Of a stretch of 64,000 bases of DNA, positions 1-39,732 are shown in pieces (positions within the stretch are counted from its first letter, which is position 1; every line of letters starts with the position of its first letter). The notes below the pieces were generated by a model. It ran no database searches. It was given only the letters and a program-made list of their open reading frames with translations, and was not told the origin of the DNA. The DNA is from Polydactylus sextarius (taxonomy: Eukaryota; Chordata; Actinopteri; Polynemidae). Position numbers and translations under genes: made by a program. The stretch covers positions 2,710,313 through 2,774,312 of the forward strand of contig CM028909.1 of NCBI GenBank assembly GCA_016801845.1. The letters are read 5' to 3'.

Positions 1-59
1 ACTTTGTCTATGTGGTATAAAGTTATAAAACAAAAAAAAAAAACCTCGTGCTCGTGTCA

Positions 60-134
60 AAGTGAGCGCGTCAGAGCGCGTGGACGTGTTCTTTTTCTTC
101 AGAATAAGAGTTTTAATTTGACGCGTCCGCGTTG
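60..134 (+). other. Candidate 5' non-coding exon of the first dnmt3 gene
   Basis: This short CpG-rich stretch ends in a good donor (GTTG|GTGAGT, GT at 135-136) and is followed by a long intron-like region with a poly-T run. It lies upstream of the first supported exon of gene 1 on the same strand. It could be a 5' UTR exon, but no promoter element or transcript proves it, and the true first exon may lie left of the window. Confidence 0.25.
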
Positions 135-157
135 GTGAGTTCGTTGCTGCTTGTGCG

Positions 158-190
<33 letters not shown>

Positions 191-2279
191 ACCGAAACCT
201 GATCGTTTAAATCGTGACTTTCCTGCTTTGTACGACGTGAGCTGCAGCTGCTGACTCAGACTTGTAAGTTTTCTTTTTCTTATTTTTTCTTTTAATTACG
301 ATATGAAACTAAAAGCGACCGGACTGTGATTTTTTTTTTTTTCCCTCCCCGGTGCAGCAACACGATGCACGACGGACATCTGTGCCACCACAGAAACACG
401 TCGCTCTGGGTGTTTGTTTTTTTAATTTGTGTGCACCGGTGGTTTCCTGGTTGTAAACGTGCTCCGGTATCTGAGCATGTCATTGACCGCTGTGGCTGAA
501 CGAGGTGGAGGTGGAGGTGGAGGAGGAGGTGGAAGCCATGCGGTGGGAAACCAGAGGACCAGAGGTGTCGCTGTGGTGAATTCAGATGGATGAGGGAGCA
601 GGAGCACACCGACACCGAGCCTCCCCCTCGTGCGCCCTGACGCACTGAAACATTCTTTGAAAATGCGCACAACATTTCCAGTTACTAAGTAACAAAGATG
701 TGTTCAATAGATTCAGTATAATATATATATGCGGTTTATTTTCACCCTTGATGTTCAACTTTATTATTGAGCAGGATTTAGTGGCATCTAGTGGTGAAGT
801 TGCAGATTGTAACCTCCCTCATTGTGCTTAATTATCACCTTCTCCTAATTAGCACTTTCCAAAACTTCATCCACCACTACTTTCTGAGGTTTGTGCATTT
901 CTTTGCATTTCTTTCTTCTTGCTACATGGTGAATGTTGTTGTATTTCAATGACACTTTGACTGTTGCTGCGTGAATTCACTCAGAGTGGAGGAGAAGTGT
1001 TAGTGTGGACGTGATTGGTTTGTTTGCTGTAGAACTGTGGAAACATGGGTCAGACCCACATGTTCACCATCACTCTAGTGTGACTCAGATACTTTATACA
1101 ACACTGGGCCTGGCCTCCTCCATGTTAGCAGATGGGACATGGTTGAAATTAGACGTCAAATAAATGTTTCTGACAGTTTGATTTGAATTAGTTAATTGAT
1201 ACACACACACACACACACACGTGTTTCCATAACTTTAGGGGACATTTCATTCACTTGCATTCATTTCCTAGAAACACTAGAGATCTCAATTGTTGCTACT
1301 ACTTGTTTAACCTTTATCTAAAACTGACATTAAATCATGTCTTCACCTTAATTGCTTGTTTTTAACGTTATGGGGACCTGCTATTTGTCCCCAAAAGGGA
1401 GACGTCCCCATGACGTAAGAGGACCTAGACCACACACACGTTGATGAAGTTTGAGGTGATTAACTTAACTAACGTAGTCGCAGGCAGGTCGTTAGTTGCG
1501 TTGATTGTTATATTTCCTGATCCGTATTGAACCAGTCTGGTCCTGACTCTGTTGGTTGGTTCAGTTTTAATGTGGATTTTCCTGAAGTGAAATAAATGAG
1601 TCACACTGTCTGCAGCGTTACCAGATCAATGATTCACAACAAAGAGAACATCTTTTCTTTTTTTCTCTGTCATGGTGATATTTTGTAACTACACCTGCAA
1701 AAGCAACACGTCTTAGTTTACATGTTAGGTGCACACAGTGTTTCCTAAATGTTAGCAACACTTTGTGCTTGAGCAAAGTTGAGCTGTCATGTCTGGAGCA
1801 GGTAGGAATTTTAGAAAAGGATAAAGTCCATAATGAGCGTAATGTGTTTGCCCTTAAGGCTGCGGTTTTCCTTCACTACAAGGTTTAAAATTGCTTTCAC
1901 ATTACAGTCGCTCCTATTTCCTCACTGTAATCTTCTAATTACTCATTTGTCGTCATTACAGAAGCAGAGCTGGTCTCTGTTTGGTGTCAGCACATGTTCA
2001 AATAAACAAAACAGTGGTGATATGACGTGACGGGTCACTTCAGACTCGGCCTGTTGATTTGTGACGTTTTTTAACTTATTCAGTTCAGTCCGATGTTAAC
2101 AAATTCGCTGACATTAGCCGCCATATTTAGTTGGGTCACTGTGTATCTGCAGTGAGATGTGCTGTGTGGAAGAGGGGATGAGGAACTTGTTCAGACATGC
2201 GCAGCGCAGCATTATGTCACATGATAACAGCTACTCTACAGGTAAAGCAAAGTGCTACGCTAAGCTACAACCCCTGGGT

Positions 2280-2800
2280 GGTAATTGAGTAGGGGTAGCT
2301 TCTCTGGTCGGCCTTGAAAAGTTCTTGGGTGGGATTTTAGGTTGAATAAGTGATGATTGATTTAAACTGAAAACGGCAAATTACGCAGTCAACAATGAAG
2401 TGGCAATAATAAATAGTTTCTATGAATTGAATCAAAGAAGCAAACGAAGCGACACAGTTAAAACCGTCACAAAATGATCACAGCGTTTCACATAATGATC
2501 AATATGTGGCCGATCTCCACAGAATCAACATTGGCCGCCACAAATTGATTAATTAATTTATTTTTTCTAACGTGAAACGTTAAAAACAGACGGTTCTGTT
2601 CTCTGTCTCTCTCACACACAGAGCGGTGCAGCCTGTAGTTTATTAATAATTATGCTATAAAGCGATCGCAAAATCGTCCCCCGTCCTGTCAGTGTTCGGG
2701 GCTTTATCCTCGGTGGAGACACAGAGGATGTTCCTGAAAAGTTCCCGGCCCCTAAACGTTACAAAGAACTTATTTGGTGGAAACACAGCTTATGTTCGTT
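2280..2800 (+). repeat. Dispersed repeat family F, copy 1
   Basis: AATAAATAGTTTCTATGAAT, GAAGCGACACAGTTAAAACC and CCTGAAAAGTTCC blocks occur in the same order at 48180-48650. No ORF. Confidence 0.65.
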
Positions 2801-3194
2801 ATTTGGCAGTTTTTTTTTAAAGTGTCCCATGAGGACGTTTGTACTGCAGTATTCAATACCTGCAACTTACTGCAGGTGAAGGTAGCTTCATTCTAAACAA
2901 ACTGTTATTGAAGTTGTTGACTTTCATACTGTGACCACAAACTTTCAAATTGACAGTGGTGTTTTTCCATTACATACATCGGTATCGGCAGATATTTACA
3001 TCGGATATCGATATCGGCCAAAATTTTCACATCCGTACTTCAAACCAAACCCCTTTAAATCAGTAGGTTGGTTGTTTAGCAGCAGCTGTAGTTAGATGTT
3101 TGTTTTGAAAAAACACAGAAGATCGGACTATTATTGGGCTTTAAATTCAGGATTATTGATTGGTTATTCATGTAATCCCCGTAAACACTGCGTG

Positions 3195-3570
3195 ATCTTT
3201 GCAAATTTTAACCAGTCACCGCAACTTTTTTGCAACTTTGAAAACTTTCAAAATTTCCCATCAAACGTAAACCAATACGTCACTTCTTTGTTTCCGTTGG
3301 AAGACGCAGGAAACATGTGTGCATGTAATTATGTTGTGGAGCAACGAGAGGAAGAGGAACAATGTAAAGAGGAAAAACTTGAAACTCTGTGAAACACATG
3401 GAGACCGATAGAAAGTTGCAGGAGCAAGTTAAAGTTGCGACTTTGCAACTTTTGACTTGCTCCTGCAACTTTATTGCAACAAATCGCCTAAAAACATCAC
3501 AACTTTCATCACAATTTTAGCTTTTAGAAAAGCTGCTGTGAAATCAGGCAAATTAGGCCTCAACAGTCTC
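3195..3570. repeat. Family C relic
   Basis: Contains GCAACTTTATTGCAACAAAT, TAGAAAAGCTGCTGTGAAAT and a local inverted repeat of TTGCTCCTGCAACTTT. Related pieces lie at 13400-13950, 25838-26225 and 60060-60165. Confidence 0.5.
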
Positions 3571-4168
3571 CATTTATTCACCATGAGAAAGAAAACAGCA
3601 GCTTCTGGGCATCACTTCAAACATCTTATGACTTCAGTTTATTTGTTGATGTTGACGTCATCATCAACTACCTCCGGGTGTTAGACACTAACTTATATAA
3701 CATGGGATCAACTTGTCAGTTTTTATTTATTTTTTTTAAACAAAGTTTAAAATCTGGTGACTACTGGTCGACCTGGAAACTTGTATCTGAATCATCAGTC
3801 GCAGCATCACTGACACCAGTGTGATCGTTGATTTGCACACACTGTGCTAAAGGTGTGTGTGTGTGTGTGCGCGCGTGTGTGTCTCTAGTGCTCTGATGTG
3901 ATATGATTTACACTCAAGTCATATTTGCTGCAGTTCGGTTGTCGTACTTTAAAAAACGGGAAGTCATGAAAGCCGTTGTGTGTCCTTGCTACTGATTGGA
4001 CGACGAGCTGCATGAGCCTGTGTTCCCCCCAGAGTTCAGTCGGTACAATGGGCAACAAAGTAGACAATGTATAAGCTGTAGGCCTCGATCTGAGCTGGAA
4101 GGGGCCATAAAGTACATGACAGACAAGGAATGCAGCCCCCAGCGAGAGACCCTGAGGAGTGGACCCCC

Positions 4169-4216
<48 letters not shown>

Positions 4217-4743
4217 TTACACACACACTCACGTACACATACACACACCCTTGAAGAACAATCCCCTCTTGCAATGTGGTCCCTAATCTTTTGCCACCAG
4301 ACACAACGTTGATGTGAAGGGGGCCCCCCCACCTCTCCGTGCTCTGTTATCCCCCTTCGATGGGCCCCTCTGCCCTCCATCCGTCCACCAGTTCATTCTT
4401 ACTTCTCTCTCTCTCTCTTTCTGTTTCTGAAAAGCTCAAATGTATTTTCTGTAAAACACGTAAAAAAAAAAAAAAAAACGACGCCGACACTTTGTGCCAC
4501 AGATGCAGAGCAGATTAAAGATGAATGTTGAATTAAAATCACCTGACACGTGAAGTCACATGATGCAGATTAGTGGCGTGGAAACTGTGGGGAAACTCTG
4601 CTGAGGCTCTTTTCCCTCAGAGAGCCTCCGCGGTCCGTGTGACACATCAGAGTGTTTGACGTTTGCGTAAGTTTGAAGCCTTAAGGTCAAACTCTGTCAC
4701 TCATGTCCCGTTGTTGCCGTTAAAACAACGTCACACAGTCAAA

Positions 4744-4990
4744 AACCAGACTGTAGGGGCTCCGTAGGTTTACATGAAGCTCAAGGGTATTTACTTGAGC
4801 CCCTTAAGTCTAGTGAAGTGATTTTTTTTATCTTGTTCACACAACTTGGTTATCTTGACTGTAACTCAGAAGAGATCTTAGCATCACATAGCCTAGCTAA
4901 GATAACCATCTTGTGCACACAAGATGGTTATCTAGGCTAGCGTATATAGTTAGTTTAGCTTGGCTTCTACAGGAAACAAAAGGTAGAAAT
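4744..4990. repeat. Palindromic repeat family J, copy 1
   Basis: Contains GGGGCTCCGTAG and CTAAGATAACCATCTTGTGC with an inverted partner GCACACAAGATGGTTATCT. The same features occur around 37770-37985 near the gene 2 promoter. Confidence 0.6.
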
Positions 4991-6619
4991 ACATTTTAGA
5001 CACTCAAGTCATATATTTACCAACATACTACAGATGTATCAGTGTTATTTGAAAAACTGCACAGTTGATTGTAGGTAGGGTGTTTGCTTCGCTTCCTGTG
5101 TAAGTTGGACTCCGTGTTGAATCACCTCATCGTGGTGGTAACAGCAGCATCTGGGGCAGTCCCATTTCCCCTGTTGAGTGTGTGTGTCTGTGTGTGTGTG
5201 TGTGTGTGCGCGCGCAGGATGCACCTGGGTGTCTCATTCATGTGGTGAAATCCCGCCGCTGCTATAAATACCACTAATGTTGTGTGTTTTAAAACGACAA
5301 CAGTTCAATTAATTAGCACATTTTGTTTTCTTTCCTTTCTTTGCAGAATTGAATTACGTTGATTTTTCTTCATTTTGGAAATAGTTCCAGTGAGTTTGTG
5401 TGAGTTCATGTAATCTTGATAAACCATTTTGGCAGGAAACCAATCGGGCGTCAGATGGAGCCTCTGTACTGACGGATGCTGTTGGTTTTGTAACAGGGAG
5501 GTGATGGTGTGTTTATGTTTAGCAGCAGCAACACATGATTATTCATTATTCCTTTAACCTGTAATGTTTTTTACGACCGGTTTCTGGATCATTATTCCGT
5601 CATGTTCTCGTGAATGTGATATCTCAGTAAATGCCTGCAGGGGAATTTCTTCACTAAACACATTTATTTTGGCCACAAGTCAAGATTTATTGAGCTTCTC
5701 GTGACAGACGATCGTCTAAATGTCTGAAATGATAATGAATGGACGTAGTTTTATATATTTATATATAAAAAAGATCAAAGATCATCTTTAAGAGGATGTT
5801 GCAGGATTGTTTTGTTTTCCTGGTTTGTTTGAAATGTTTGTCTTTGTTGTTTTTATGACTTTAATGTTTCATAATGTGAAAGAAACTGACAACCTGAGGT
5901 CTGCAGGTCTCTCTGCACAGGCTTGTTTGACAAAACCGTTGACCTGCTGCTTTACCTGGAACATTATCTTAAACACACACACACACACGTACACACACAC
6001 ATACATCCATAGTATGAGGATGCACATGCACCACCGTGGAGGCGTGGGAAAGTTACTCAAAAAAAAAAAAAACGCAAAAGTATGGCTTATTTAATGTCAT
6101 GTACAAATACATACACTATCATTTATTATCATCTTGTTTTCTCACACACGCGCACACACACACACACACACACATTCATGCACACAACCTGTCAGGTCTG
6201 TGTATCTGTTTTCCTCAGGTGTGTATGGACATGTCAGGCTGTAGCTTTTTTTTCCTTGTCCTGGCTGTTCTCCTTCTCTCTCCTCCTCTTTTCTTTTCTT
6301 TCTTTCTTTCTTCTGCTGCTCCACACGTCTGTCTGGGTTCTCATTATTCATTTATTATGAAACGTAGCGAACGGAGCTTCATTTATTTGTTGTTATCTCC
6401 TTATAATTGTTGCACATGCACCGTTAAGTTACAGGTTCAAACGCTGTACGTCCTGAACAGTTGGATAAAATGAGGAGGCGAATCTCACTGAATGAAATTT
6501 AATCCTTCGGTGGAAATTCCACCAGAACTCGATGCTTTCTTTCCTTTCTTCTGCCCTTTACCAGCACAAACGTAAACCAGATCTGTTCGTGTTTTTACCA
6601 TTAGACGCCAACGTGAACA

Positions 6620-7080
6620 TGAAAAACAGAAGAATATTATGAAGTTTATCCAGCACTTTAAAACATGGAGCTACAACAATCTTCATAGACAATGTCTTGA
6701 GTCTGAACTAAAGAACTAAACTTGTTCTTTTTTCACCAAATTTCTCTTTGATATTGATATTTTGTTGAAGTTTCTCCATCATCCACCTTTAAGATGGAGC
6801 CTCCATCAACCCTCAAACATGGTGTTGATGGTCTAAACAGTCACAGGTCGACTTAGAGTGAACCGGAGCTGGAGAAAACACCACATTTACTTTACTCTGA
6901 TTGTTGGAACGACACTGAACATTGAACATGTATCAGAGTAAAAGTGTCATTAAGTTAAAATGTAGTGAATTAAAAGTGAAAGTTGACAGAATGAAAACAA
7001 CCTGTAAAGTACAAATACTACAAATACAGTCACAGGTCGACTTAGAGTGAACTGGAGCTGGAGAAAACACTGCATTTATT
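6620..7080 (+). repeat. Dispersed repeat family A, copy 1
   Basis: Starts near AACAGAAGAATATTATGAAG and includes GATGGAGCCTCCATCAACCC and GTCGACTTAGAGTGAACC, shared nearly word for word with five other copies in the window. The copy ends just before the first coding exon of gene 1. No ORF. Confidence 0.75.
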
Positions 7081-7118
7081 TTCATCAATGTCATTTTAAA
7101 TGTATTGTTTCGTTGCAG

Positions 7119-7167
7119 GTTTGAAAAGGATTCAGTTCAGCCACTGGACGAGTCGACTGCGACAGCG
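7119..7167 (+). other. 5' UTR part of the first coding exon of gene 1
   Basis: The acceptor TTGCAG ends at 7118. The exon stays open in the coding frame upstream of the chosen ATG at 7168, so if an upstream coding exon with the matching phase exists the protein could start earlier. I chose 7168 because no such exon was found. Confidence 0.45.
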
Positions 7168-34163
<26,996 letters not shown>

Positions 34164-36491
34164 AAAAAACTTCGCCCACTTCACCACCAAACAGATGCCT
34201 CACTGTGTGAAGAACACAGCAGCTTTTTTTTTTTTTTTTGTTTTATTTTTTAAACTTGGCTTATTGTGTGAAGGGCTGGAAATGATTTCCACTCTGTCAC
34301 AGCTGAACGTAGCTGTTAGATTGTGGTGATAATGCACTGTAGCCTTAAACACACACACACACACATATAACACACACTAACACAGAGATACGGCAGCACA
34401 AGCGCCAAGAGTCACTGGTCAGCTTTTATTTTGTGGAGGCCGGTCGGCTGCTCAGCTTCTGTGGAGGAGAAATGGAGTGAGAAGTTTTTTTTTTTTTTTA
34501 ACATATTTTAACATGCTTTTAATTTGAAAGGGCCCTCAGAGGGGCCTTGTTTTTAAAGTTGACAACACTTACTAGACGTAGAAACGTAGAAGTGTGTAAT
34601 AGTGGCTCTGAATCAAACTGTTTTTATTATGTAAGTGCAGGACCTGTCAGTCAGCTGATCATTGGGCTGTTGATCTGAACAAAAACTAAACACTTGAACC
34701 AAAGTCACGTGACACGTTGGACGACTTCGTAGTATCACACTAAGAGGTTTGTTTTTAATCTAACGACCAAACTATCCTCAGCTAGATGTCTATAACCAAA
34801 ATAAAACGACGATTATTTTGTTTGCACACACTAACAACATATCCCATAAGTCTTAGCAACAGAAGTAGAGTGCAAAGCCTCATGGGAGCTGTAGTTACTA
34901 CACACGCCCAAAACCAAATAATAACTATTTTATCTTAAATAGTAAAATGTTGAGAGTGAAGTTAATTAGACTCATGTTTGAACTTTTTCAAGAAGCACTG
35001 GAAGTTAACGGACCAGGAAATGTGGCAGGAATTTGGTTTTTACAAAAGAAACAAACACAACAACTGTAATTTCACTTTTTTTCTTTTTTTTTTTTTCTTT
35101 GAGATGAGCACTTATGAGAGAAATAGCTCAGTTAAGAAAAGAAAACTTTTATGAAAGAAACTATAAACCTGTTTTAGTGTACATAGCGTGAAACGTTAGC
35201 GTCGTCTCCCTCAAAGATACAAATACTTGAAACATGCCGATGCAAAAACAGAGATTTGGGTTTTTTTTATTTTCTATAGCTTTTATTAATCATTAATCAT
35301 TACAGACAGCTAAGGAAATAAAGTGATGTACTGCTCGACGCCAGGGTCTGAACATGGGCCGATCCTGGGTTCTGTTTTTTTGTTTGTTTGTTTTTTTTTT
35401 TAAAAAAGCAAAAACCTAATTTTAATCACTGTGTATAAATCTTGTTTACAGCTGTTTCTGTTCCACATCACTCAATATTCTTATAGTAAACCAGGACTGA
35501 TAACTTTTAAAGTATTTTTAAGTGTTTAAATTGGTACTAATTCTCTCGACGTGACCAAAACCTTTCTTTAATAGCTGGAATATATATATTTTAACACCGT
35601 TTGCTGTCACCAAATCAAACTAAAAGGGCATTATTACCTCAGACAAAAGGAGCAACTGTGCGTCCACTTCTATACAGTCTTTGTTGTGTGAGTATAGGTT
35701 GTTTTTTATCACTGGAACTGTTTTTACAGTGTTTCTTGTGCTGTATCAATAGAAAAATAAGGAAAAAAAAAAAAAACGTTTACAAGTTTTTAAATTCTCT
35801 CTTTTTTTTCACTAAATAACTAAATTTGTTTTATACAAAATGCACAACCCTTTAATTTTATATTTAACAGAAACTCAGTGACACACACACACACTCCTCC
35901 GATCTTAACCAAATTGTTTACATGCTTCATTTTTTACTGCTGAATCTTGGATGTTTTGCTTGAAAAAAGTATTAAAAAAACAAAAAAAACCCTAATTTTC
36001 CTTTTCTTTTTTTTTTTTTTGTGTAACTCTTCTTTTAAATCTTTTATATGGAGAACATATACGTTATATATATTAACACTTTATAAAAGCTTGAGATTTG
36101 TAATATTATAACACAACATAGAGCATATTAATCAATACCTTTTTGTTTTGTTTTTTTATTAAAGCTGGTGTTATTTAGATGTAAACCAGGTTAGTGTGTA
36201 CTGTATTTGTAGGTTTGAGTGTGAATAAGATATGACAAGTTTATACTTTTATACTTTTTTAAAATTTTCACTGTAGATTTTGTGCTTTTTTATTAGAGTT
36301 GCTTTTTTGTTTTTTCTTTTTTTCTTTACCTTATGTCTCTTAAGTGCAAAAGGAACAAAGAACACATTTTGTGCTATTTTTTTTTTTTTTTGACGTTATA
36401 TGACATTATATGTCATTTGAAACCATTAGTGGACGAGCTTTGACTTATTTTTATGTACTTTTTATAACATATGTAATTTTTACTCAATAAA
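34164..36491 (+). terminator. 3' UTR and polyadenylation signal of gene 1
   Basis: After the TAG at 34161-34163 comes about 2.3 kb of AT-rich sequence with many T runs and no ORF worth calling. A canonical AATAAA at 36486-36491 is followed within about 30-50 bp by a GT-rich stretch, so cleavage near 36.51 kb is likely. Earlier A-rich signals could give shorter transcripts. Confidence 0.6.
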
Positions 36492-37400
36492 ACGCAGCCT
36501 GGCTGCTAAAAAATACCCACCAACCTGTGTGTCCTGTCTGAAACATTAATCCATCTGTGTGTGACAAACTGTTTATCTTTTATAATTTTCTTTTCTTACC
36601 AAAGATGAGATGAGACAAGATACTCTGTGAACCACTTTGTCACCATAATCAAAGGATTCTGATTTAGTCGACTTAAAATCCCTGTAAAGTCAGCACTTGT
36701 TTTGAGTTGACGTCCACAGCATCTTGATGTGATGACTTTCAACTGACCATGACGTTATTCACCCATGCAACACATCGTCACTTGTGTACCCCGGATCCCT
36801 CTGCTCCAGCTGCTGGTTCTGGTCAGGACTCCCTGGAAGAAGTGGGTCCTCAACGGGACCTTTCGTGGTTAAATAAATGAATAAAAATTAGATAAACTTG
36901 ACGGGTCAGAAAGATAATCACCTGGTGACTCAGAGAGAAAGTCCCTGATAAAGACGTAGAAGACGGACGGATGCTACAGGAGTTCAATTATTGATCAAGA
37001 GTAGAATATTAAAACATATAAGAGAAGCTCTGATTTGCAGTACAGTTTTTTGCTGTTTTAATGGCAATTTAGTGAACAGAACAGATTGAAAATCAGATTG
37101 ATCAGAAATGTAGCGAGGTAAAGGGGTTAAAATATCAGTGATGTAGGTCCCAGTACGTATCGGTGTCCCACCGAGTGAGAAGGTAGGGTTGAAAAAAGCT
37201 GTGAAAAAAAAGAAAATATAGACGTCATAATTAATCTTTCCAAAGCGGAGGGGAAGTGTGTTGTGTGACATTTATTCTCAGTAACTCAAAAGTCACTGAT
37301 TCAGGGAATAGTAGCAGAAGAAGAAGAAGAGGGTGGAAAATGAAGGAAGAAGTCACTATTTAGAGAAAGAGATACACACACATATTTAAATAGAAATCTT
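36492..37400. other. Intergenic region between the two dnmt3 genes
   Basis: No coding exon was recognised. About 36785-36890 resembles the 3' end of a fish LINE (ends near GTGGTTAAATAAATGAATAA). The rest is unremarkable AT-rich DNA. Confidence 0.5.
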
Positions 37401-37429
37401 TTAACAGAATTGAGAGAATAATAATAGGA

Positions 37430-37525
37430 TTTGAGACTGCAGTAATGGACTGAAACAGTAGATGGCAGCAATGCAACTATGAGGATGTTGGCTGCTGTTA
37501 AACATCAAAGAAGAAGAATTATTAG
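37430..37525 (+). repeat. Short dispersed teleost repeat (GATGGCAGCAATGCAAC type)
   Basis: The sequence around TAGATGGCAGCAATGCAACT, ending in AAGAAGAAGAA, resembles a short repeat I recall near promoters in many fish genomes. Only this copy was noticed here. The class is not certain. Confidence 0.35.
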
Positions 37526-37769
37526 GAAAAATATATCCATCATAACTTACATTATAACGCATTAAAGTGTTGGTTTAATTGTTCGTTTTAATGTTTATCA
37601 AGTAAAGCTTTGGTTAAAATGTCGGCTAGCAGCTAAAGAATGACGTTAGCTACAGTTAGCTAACAAATTGTTACCAGTTACTGACAGTTAGCAAAGCGCT
37701 AGTTGTCATATAAAATTAGTTTTCGTTATATTATTAGCTGTTGCAGCCCCCAAAGTCCGATAAGGTGAT

Positions 37770-37985
37770 TAAAATTAAAATTAAAATCTTGTACACACAA
37801 AATAGTTATCTTAGCCTAGCCTACGCGATGCTAATGGCTGTACGAGATCTCGCGAGATTTGGAGTTAGCATCGCGTAGGCTAGGCTAGTCAAGATAACTA
37901 ATTTCTGCGCACTAGATAACTAACTTACGCACACAAGACAAAAATATTAACACTTTATGTGATTTTAGGGGCTCCGTAGTATTGC
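37770..37985. repeat. Palindromic repeat family J, copy 2
   Basis: A perfect 22-bp inverted repeat (37813-37834 and 37865-37886) is separated by 30 bp that contains TCTCGCGAGA. Outer arms TTATCTT/AAGATAA extend the hairpin. The right end has GGGGCTCCGTAGT, as in copy 1. Confidence 0.8.
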
Positions 37986-38146
37986 GTCAAATAAAACGGC
38001 GGTAGTTTTTGATCATTTTTGATAGAGGCGGAGCAGCGAAACGGTAGCCGACCGGGGGAGGAGGCAGGGGCGGGTTCACAGTGTTGGTGGAACTCTGGTG
38101 TCTGAGAGAAGAGGTTTAAATGCCCACGCGCACGGGAACGAGGAGG
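37770..38146 (+). promoter_or_regulatory. Promoter region and 5' non-coding exon of the CH-type dnmt3 gene
   Basis: GC-rich DNA between about 38030 and 38146 includes a GC box (GGGGCGGG near 38068) and ends in a good donor at 38146/38147 (GAGG|GTGAGT). It leads in frame-neutral fashion to the acceptor at 39710 before the start codon. The 5' UTR exon probably covers about 38080-38146. Upstream at 37813-37886 lies a perfect 22-bp inverted repeat with a TCTCGCGAGA core at 37848-37857, a known CpG-promoter motif. Confidence 0.55.
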
Positions 38147-39710
38147 GTGAGTAGAGGATCGACTTCTCTCGACTGCGGTTTAACGTCGTTTGTCTGAGAA
38201 TTTCGCTTAACGTTAACTAACGTTTATTTCCACGACTCACGGTATAACACAATTACACTTTATAATAATTGTTTTTCTTTTCTCGCCGCGTGATGCGTTG
38301 AGACGCATTAACGTTACGTTCGAACAATCGCGCTCGAGCTTTCGCCATGTAGCCACGCGCGGCTAACGTCTCCACTCGACGATTGTTTCATCTAAACACG
38401 TTTATTTAATATTATCTCCGTGTTTAAGTCATTTAGCTACTTCGCGGAAGTTTAAAATAAGCCACTTGTCCGCATTTGTTTGAATGTTTTTGGAGTTGAC
38501 ACCGTCGTTTGTTGAGGGTTTGAAATTTGCATTTACGTATTTACGTTGTTGCGAAGTTTTCAATAAAACCTTATTTGATTTATGGAGAAAGTTTAATTAA
38601 GAGTATCATGAGTTATATTTTGTGTGAGTTATGTCACAACGTTTGTTTACTCAAGCTGCCAAAAATAGTTTTGGATATGGTTTGGGAACAGTTTAAAACT
38701 TAAATTATCGACTCATTAAGTGAATGTTGTTGTTTTGAATTCCCTCCATTCAAACGCTCCATCGTGGCTTCTCTTCCGGTCAGCGTGGTAGAGTAGACTG
38801 TTATCAGCTGATCTGAGTTCCGATCCTATACAGTGTGTCTGTGGGTGACCACGGTGCCAAATCTGATCTAGTGTCAGTTACCGGGATCACCCCGCGCTTA
38901 ACTTTTCCACTGATCCTATTGGTCAGAGCTCTAACGTGATTGGTCCGTAGCCGGTGACATCGAGCGGCGCTGGCAACGAATGGCCGCGTTCGCGTCCGCG
39001 CGATAAATTTAAAGGGACCGCTTTCAAAATAAAATACACGTCTTATTCTGAATTAGATTTGGAAATGAATTTATTGACATTATTTGTGGCATTATTTATA
39101 TAATGAAAACATAAGTTGACAAACAATTCAGATCACATTGGCCAAACCCAGAGTCACTTAGGAATAAGTTGCATTTCATTCACTAAAAACAGAGATTAAC
39201 GACACTTTCACACGATTTACATAAATCATTTATATGCAAAAAAAGCCCAATGTCATCCTGTGTGAGGAATTATCTGGAGCCTTTATTGTCTTTGTATAGT
39301 TAAACAATAAAACTGGTGCAGCGGCTCCCATCAGCGCGCTAAAATACAGTTAAATGTAATGAATAGTAAAAGTAAAAGAAAGTATGGCAGTGAGAGATAA
39401 GCACATGTTGCACAGTTCATCCTCTTAACTGTTCGAGTTTAAGAGTGGTCACCCATGAATAAAAACTGTGTTACTACTAGTACCAATAAAAATAATGATA
39501 CTACTAATAAAATAGTTTTAGAGGCATTTATTGGCCAGAAGCCATGACAAAAGCAGCACAGCTGGGAAGGAAGGCAGGAGTCTTTGTAAATGCACAATGC
39601 TCATGTTTCCTGTTGCATGTTATTCCTCTGCATCGTGACATGTTTTAGGGATGTGACGTTAACTCATTTTAACCTTTATTTGTTGTTGTTTTTCTTCTTC
39701 TTTGTTACAG
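38147..39710 (+). other. First intron of the CH-type dnmt3 gene
   Basis: CpG-rich at the left (to about 38400 and again near 38940-39010), AT-rich afterwards. No additional exon or recognised mobile element was found. The acceptor TTTGTTACAG ends at 39710 after a good pyrimidine tract. Confidence 0.5.
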
Positions 39711-39732
39711 TTTCTTTATTATTAGATCAGCG

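Larger units (their letters stand above)
135..7118 (+). other. Upstream region or first intron of gene 1, no coding exon seen
   Basis: No reading frame here looks like a conserved exon; the open frames are shadows of simple repeats. The stretch contains poly-T (about 162-188), (CA)n at about 1201-1220, 3851-3885, 4171-4213, 5973-6002 and 6147-6173, and (TG)n at about 5180-5210. It also holds copies of dispersed repeats listed separately (about 1105-1200, 2280-2800, 2960-3040, 3195-3570, 4744-4990, 6620-7080). Confidence 0.5.

Noticed and set aside
3885..4380. Several overlapping ORFs on both strands with His-Thr or Cys-Val repeats
   Set aside because: They are translations of a (CA)n/(TG)n microsatellite; the same effect occurs at 7356-7747, 12874-13230, 23590-24080 and 26385-26720.
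7105..7167. Extension of the gene 1 N-terminus upstream of ATG 7168
   Set aside because: The frame is open but crosses the acceptor at 7118 and has no ATG within the exon before 7168; kept only as a possibility in the annotation.
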